8,200 bases of DNA, from positions 1-8,200 of the forward strand of contig JAKQLT010000047.1 in the NCBI GenBank assembly GCA_029567025.1, given 5' to 3'. Positions 6,298 to 8,200 of this stretch are shown one piece after another (the stretch's first letter is position 1; the number at the start of each line of letters is the position of its first letter). The notes under the pieces were generated by a model. It had not been told where the DNA came from. It searched no databases and was given only the letters and a program-made list of their open reading frames with translations. Source of the DNA: Candidatus Omnitrophota bacterium (GTDB lineage Bacteria > Omnitrophota > Gorgyraeia > Zapsychrales > Zapsychraceae). Both the position numbers and the translations under genes were made by a program.

Positions 6298-7065
6298 TTA
6301 TTTTACTTGCGTTAAAATTTCTGGACCTTTTTTTAAAATAACTATTGTGTGCTCAAAGTGTGCTGATGGTTTTTGATCAAAAGTAATCACGGTCCATCCA
6401 TCACTCAAAATCTTTGTCCGCCAATCTCCTATATTCACCATCGGCTCTATGGCAAAAACCATACCTTCTTCCAAAACAGGACCTTGATGCGGGTTTCCAA
6501 AATTAGGGATTTCGGGGTCTTCATGTAAATATCTTCCTATTCCATGTCCCACGAAATCGCGCACGACAGAGAAACCGTTGGTTTCCACCTTTTTTTGCAC
6601 CGCATGAGAAATATCTGATAAACGATTGCCGACTCTTGCTTGATGAATTCCATCTTCTAAGGATTCACGCGTCACATTCAATAATTTTTCTAAACCCGAG
6701 CCTATCTTTCCTATCCCAACTGTGACCGCCATATCCGAATAATAATCCCGATAAATAATACCGGCATCTAAACTCACAATATCGCCGTCTTTAAGAATTT
6801 TTTCTGACGGAATCCCATGCACAACCTCTTCATTGACGGAAACACAAACCGTCGCTGGAAATCCCCGATATCCTTTAAACGCTGGCACAACACCATATTT
6901 CGCCATCAAATTCTCAGACTTAACATCAATGTCTTTGGTTGTCATTCCACTTTTTAAAGAACATTTAAGCTCTTGAATAATAAGAGCCAATATTTTCCCG
7001 GCATCCCGAAGGATGGCAATCTCTTTTTTGGATTTAATTCCAATTTTAAATTGCCTATTAGCCAT
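6298..7065 (-). CDS. map: Type I methionine aminopeptidase
   Basis: Removes the initiator Met from nascent proteins in the cytosol. At 255 aa it is a type Ia enzyme without an N-terminal zinc or SH3 extension. The pita-bread fold metal ligands are all present: Asp100 (SLDAG), Asp111 (YYSDMA), His174 (VGHGIG), Glu207 (IEPM) and Glu238 (AHFEHT). His83 in VVHGIP and His181 complete the active site. The ATG at 7065 lies inside the end of adk: the two genes share 8 nt (ATGGCTAA). No Shine-Dalgarno match is visible upstream, so translation is probably coupled to adk. The start is supported because the next candidate would cut into the conserved N-terminal helix. It is followed by infA after 8 nt. 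Confidence 0.98.
   Translation of the reverse strand: MANRQFKIGIKSKKEIAILRDAGKILALIIQELKCSLKSGMTTKDIDVKSENLMAKYGVVPAFKGYRGFPATVCVSVNEEVVHGIPSEKILKDGDIVSLDAGIIYRDYYSDMAVTVGIGKIGSGLEKLLNVTRESLEDGIHQARVGNRLSDISHAVQKKVETNGFSVVRDFVGHGIGRYLHEDPEIPNFGNPHQGPVLEEGMVFAIEPMVNIGDWRTKILSDGWTVITFDQKPSAHFEHTIVILKKGPEILTQVK
7058..7065 (-). other. 8-nt adk/map reading-frame overlap
   Basis: ATGGCTAA on the minus strand holds both the map start codon and the adk stop codon. There is no ribosome binding site match directly upstream of this ATG, which suggests translational coupling by re-initiation. Confidence 0.85.
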
Positions 7066-7705
7066 TAAGATTTTTTAAAGCGAGCTCTTTAACTTCTTGA
7101 GCCTCTTTATCCGCATTAAGGACTTTTAATTTTCCTTGCGTCTTATAATATTCAATAATCGGCTTGGTGCTTTCGGTATAAACTTTCATACGATTGGTGA
7201 TCGTCGCTTCATTATCATCCGTGCGCTGATATAACACACCACCGCATTTATCGCAAATGCCTTCTTTTTTAGATGGCATATTCTTCACATGATAAACTGC
7301 CCCGCAACTTTTACAAACTCGTCGTCCTGTTAATCGCTGAAGAATAACATCTAAAGACGCTTCTAAGCATAATGTCCACTCCACAGGCATTTTTAAATCT
7401 ACTAAAATTTTATCTAAATCTTGTGCTTGTTTTAATGTGCGAGGAAAACCATCCATCAAAAAACCTTTTTTTGCCTTTGGATCATTTTCTAATTTATTTT
7501 TTATTAAACGCGTGACTAATTCATCCGGAACAAGACCGCCGCTTTCCACATAACGTTTTGCTTCTTGGCCTAAAGGCGTATTATTTTTCATTTCTTCCCG
7601 TAAAATATCGCCGGTGGAAATATGTAAAAGACCCAAATTATCTTTGATGGCTGTCGCTAAAGTTCCTTTTCCTGCTCCTGGAGGCCCCAATAAAACTATT
7701 CTCAT
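7058..7705 (-). CDS. adk: Adenylate kinase, long form with Cys4 zinc LID
   Basis: Interconverts ATP + AMP and 2 ADP in the cytosol. At 215 aa it is the long bacterial form. The P-loop GPPGAGKGT is at 7-15, the AMP-binding ISTGD at 29-33 and DGFPRT at 85-90. Arg128 in GRRVC and Arg161 in QRTDD are in the expected catalytic places. The LID domain (about 126-163) carries Cys131, Cys134, Cys151 and Cys154, the structural zinc site found in Gram-positive and many other bacteria but absent from E. coli Adk. The ATG at 7705 shares one base with the secY stop (TAATG), and GAGGA lies about 8 nt upstream within the end of secY. The secY-adk-map arrangement is conserved in many phyla. Confidence 0.98.
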   Translation of the reverse strand: MRIVLLGPPGAGKGTLATAIKDNLGLLHISTGDILREEMKNNTPLGQEAKRYVESGGLVPDELVTRLIKNKLENDPKAKKGFLMDGFPRTLKQAQDLDKILVDLKMPVEWTLCLEASLDVILQRLTGRRVCKSCGAVYHVKNMPSKKEGICDKCGGVLYQRTDDNEATITNRMKVYTESTKPIIEYYKTQGKLKVLNADKEAQEVKELALKNLNG

Positions 7706-8200
7706 TATTTTCGTCCTCGTAAATGACCTGTTTTCATAAACCCTTCATAATGTCTCATTAACAAATGCGATTCAATCTGTTTCATCGTATCTAACATAAC
7801 CCCGACGGTAATTAAAACGCCTGTGCCACCAAAAAACGAAGCGACTAAATAAGGTACTTTAAAAGACGCCATAATGGCATCCGGCATAACCGCAATACAA
7901 CAAATAAATAAAGCGCCCGTCAATGTTAATCGTGTCATGACAAAATCTAAATAATCTGCTGTTTGCGTTCCTGGCCTTACTCCCGGAATAAATCCACCGT
8001 GCTTTTTCATATTTTCCGCGACATCTACGGGATTAAAAACAATAGCCGTATAAAAATAACAAAAGAAAACAATCAATAATCCATAAATAATATAATAAGC
8101 CGCATGCCCGCGCTGAATCCACATGGCCATATCCTGAAACCACTTTACAGGAATAAAACTCGCCATAGTTGCCGGGAACAAAATAATCGACTGCGCAAAA
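7705..8200 (-). CDS. secY: Preprotein translocase subunit SecY, C-terminal part (gene runs off right edge)
   Basis: The last 164 residues of the protein-conducting channel in the inner membrane. The frame stays open to the right edge, so the true start lies outside. The fragment begins FAQSIILFPATMASF (end of TM7), then has TM8 (YYIIYGLLIVFFCYFYTAIV), the large C5 cytoplasmic loop VFNPVDVAENMKKHGGFIPG followed by VRPGTQTADYLDFVMTRLT, TM9 (LTGALFICCIAVMPDAI) and TM10 (GGTGVLITVGVMLDTMKQIE). The Arg of GVRPG corresponds to E. coli SecY Arg357 in the loop that contacts SecA and the ribosome. The protein ends in a short basic tail, HLRGRK. The stop overlaps the adk start. In this order the partner genes rplO and upstream spc genes are expected to the right, which cannot be checked here. 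Confidence 0.97.
   Translation of the reverse strand, partial: FAQSIILFPATMASFIPVKWFQDMAMWIQRGHAAYYIIYGLLIVFFCYFYTAIVFNPVDVAENMKKHGGFIPGVRPGTQTADYLDFVMTRLTLTGALFICCIAVMPDAIMASFKVPYLVASFFGGTGVLITVGVMLDTMKQIESHLLMRHYEGFMKTGHLRGRK

Noticed and set aside
8179..8181. TTG at 8181 as a start giving a 158-residue membrane protein
   Set aside because: The frame is open to the window edge, and the residues just before it (FAQSII) continue the SecY TM7 match, so this is an internal Leu codon of a truncated secY.

Overview
The window is one uninterrupted, tightly packed block of genes, all on the minus strand, and it reads from right to left. It comes from a bacterium: the gene set and order are those of the end of the bacterial spc and alpha ribosomal protein operons. 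The DNA is AT-rich, nearly all stops are TAA, and TGA and TAG are both used as real stops, so the standard bacterial code applies. The RpoA N-terminus (a KWRDFQMPKRLE-type start) and the compact style fit a little-studied diderm lineage such as Omnitrophota or a relative. That placement rests on memory of family sequences and is low confidence.

In transcription order the genes are: secY (3' part only, running off the right edge), adk, map, infA, rpmJ, rpsM, rpsK, rpsD, rpoA, rplQ, a class I aspartate-type aminotransferase, pilT, and an isocitrate/isopropylmalate dehydrogenase family gene running off the left edge. Gaps between genes are at most 26 nt. secY/adk overlap by 1 nt and adk/map by 8 nt. 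No promoter, terminator, tRNA, rRNA, repeat array or mobile element is visible, and no intergenic stretch is long enough to hold much. The 119-nt space between infA and rpsM is almost filled by rpmJ (37 codons). The leftmost 575 nt hold the partial dehydrogenase gene.

The right two thirds is a classic translation and secretion block: the Sec channel, adenylate kinase, methionine aminopeptidase, initiation factor IF-1, ribosomal proteins L36, S13, S11, S4 and L17, and the RNA polymerase alpha subunit. The left third is less usual. Straight after rplQ, with ordinary ribosome binding sites and no visible terminator, come an amino-acid transaminase, the type IV pilus retraction motor PilT and a TCA-type dehydrogenase. 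Co-transcription with the ribosomal genes is an inference from spacing and direction.

Nothing here looks like an undescribed defence or mobile system. The points worth a second look are the roughly 78-residue charged tail on L17, the non-ribosomal genes attached to the alpha operon, the orphan pilT, the N-terminal extension and altered loop of the dehydrogenase, and the missing Shine-Dalgarno sites at map and infA.
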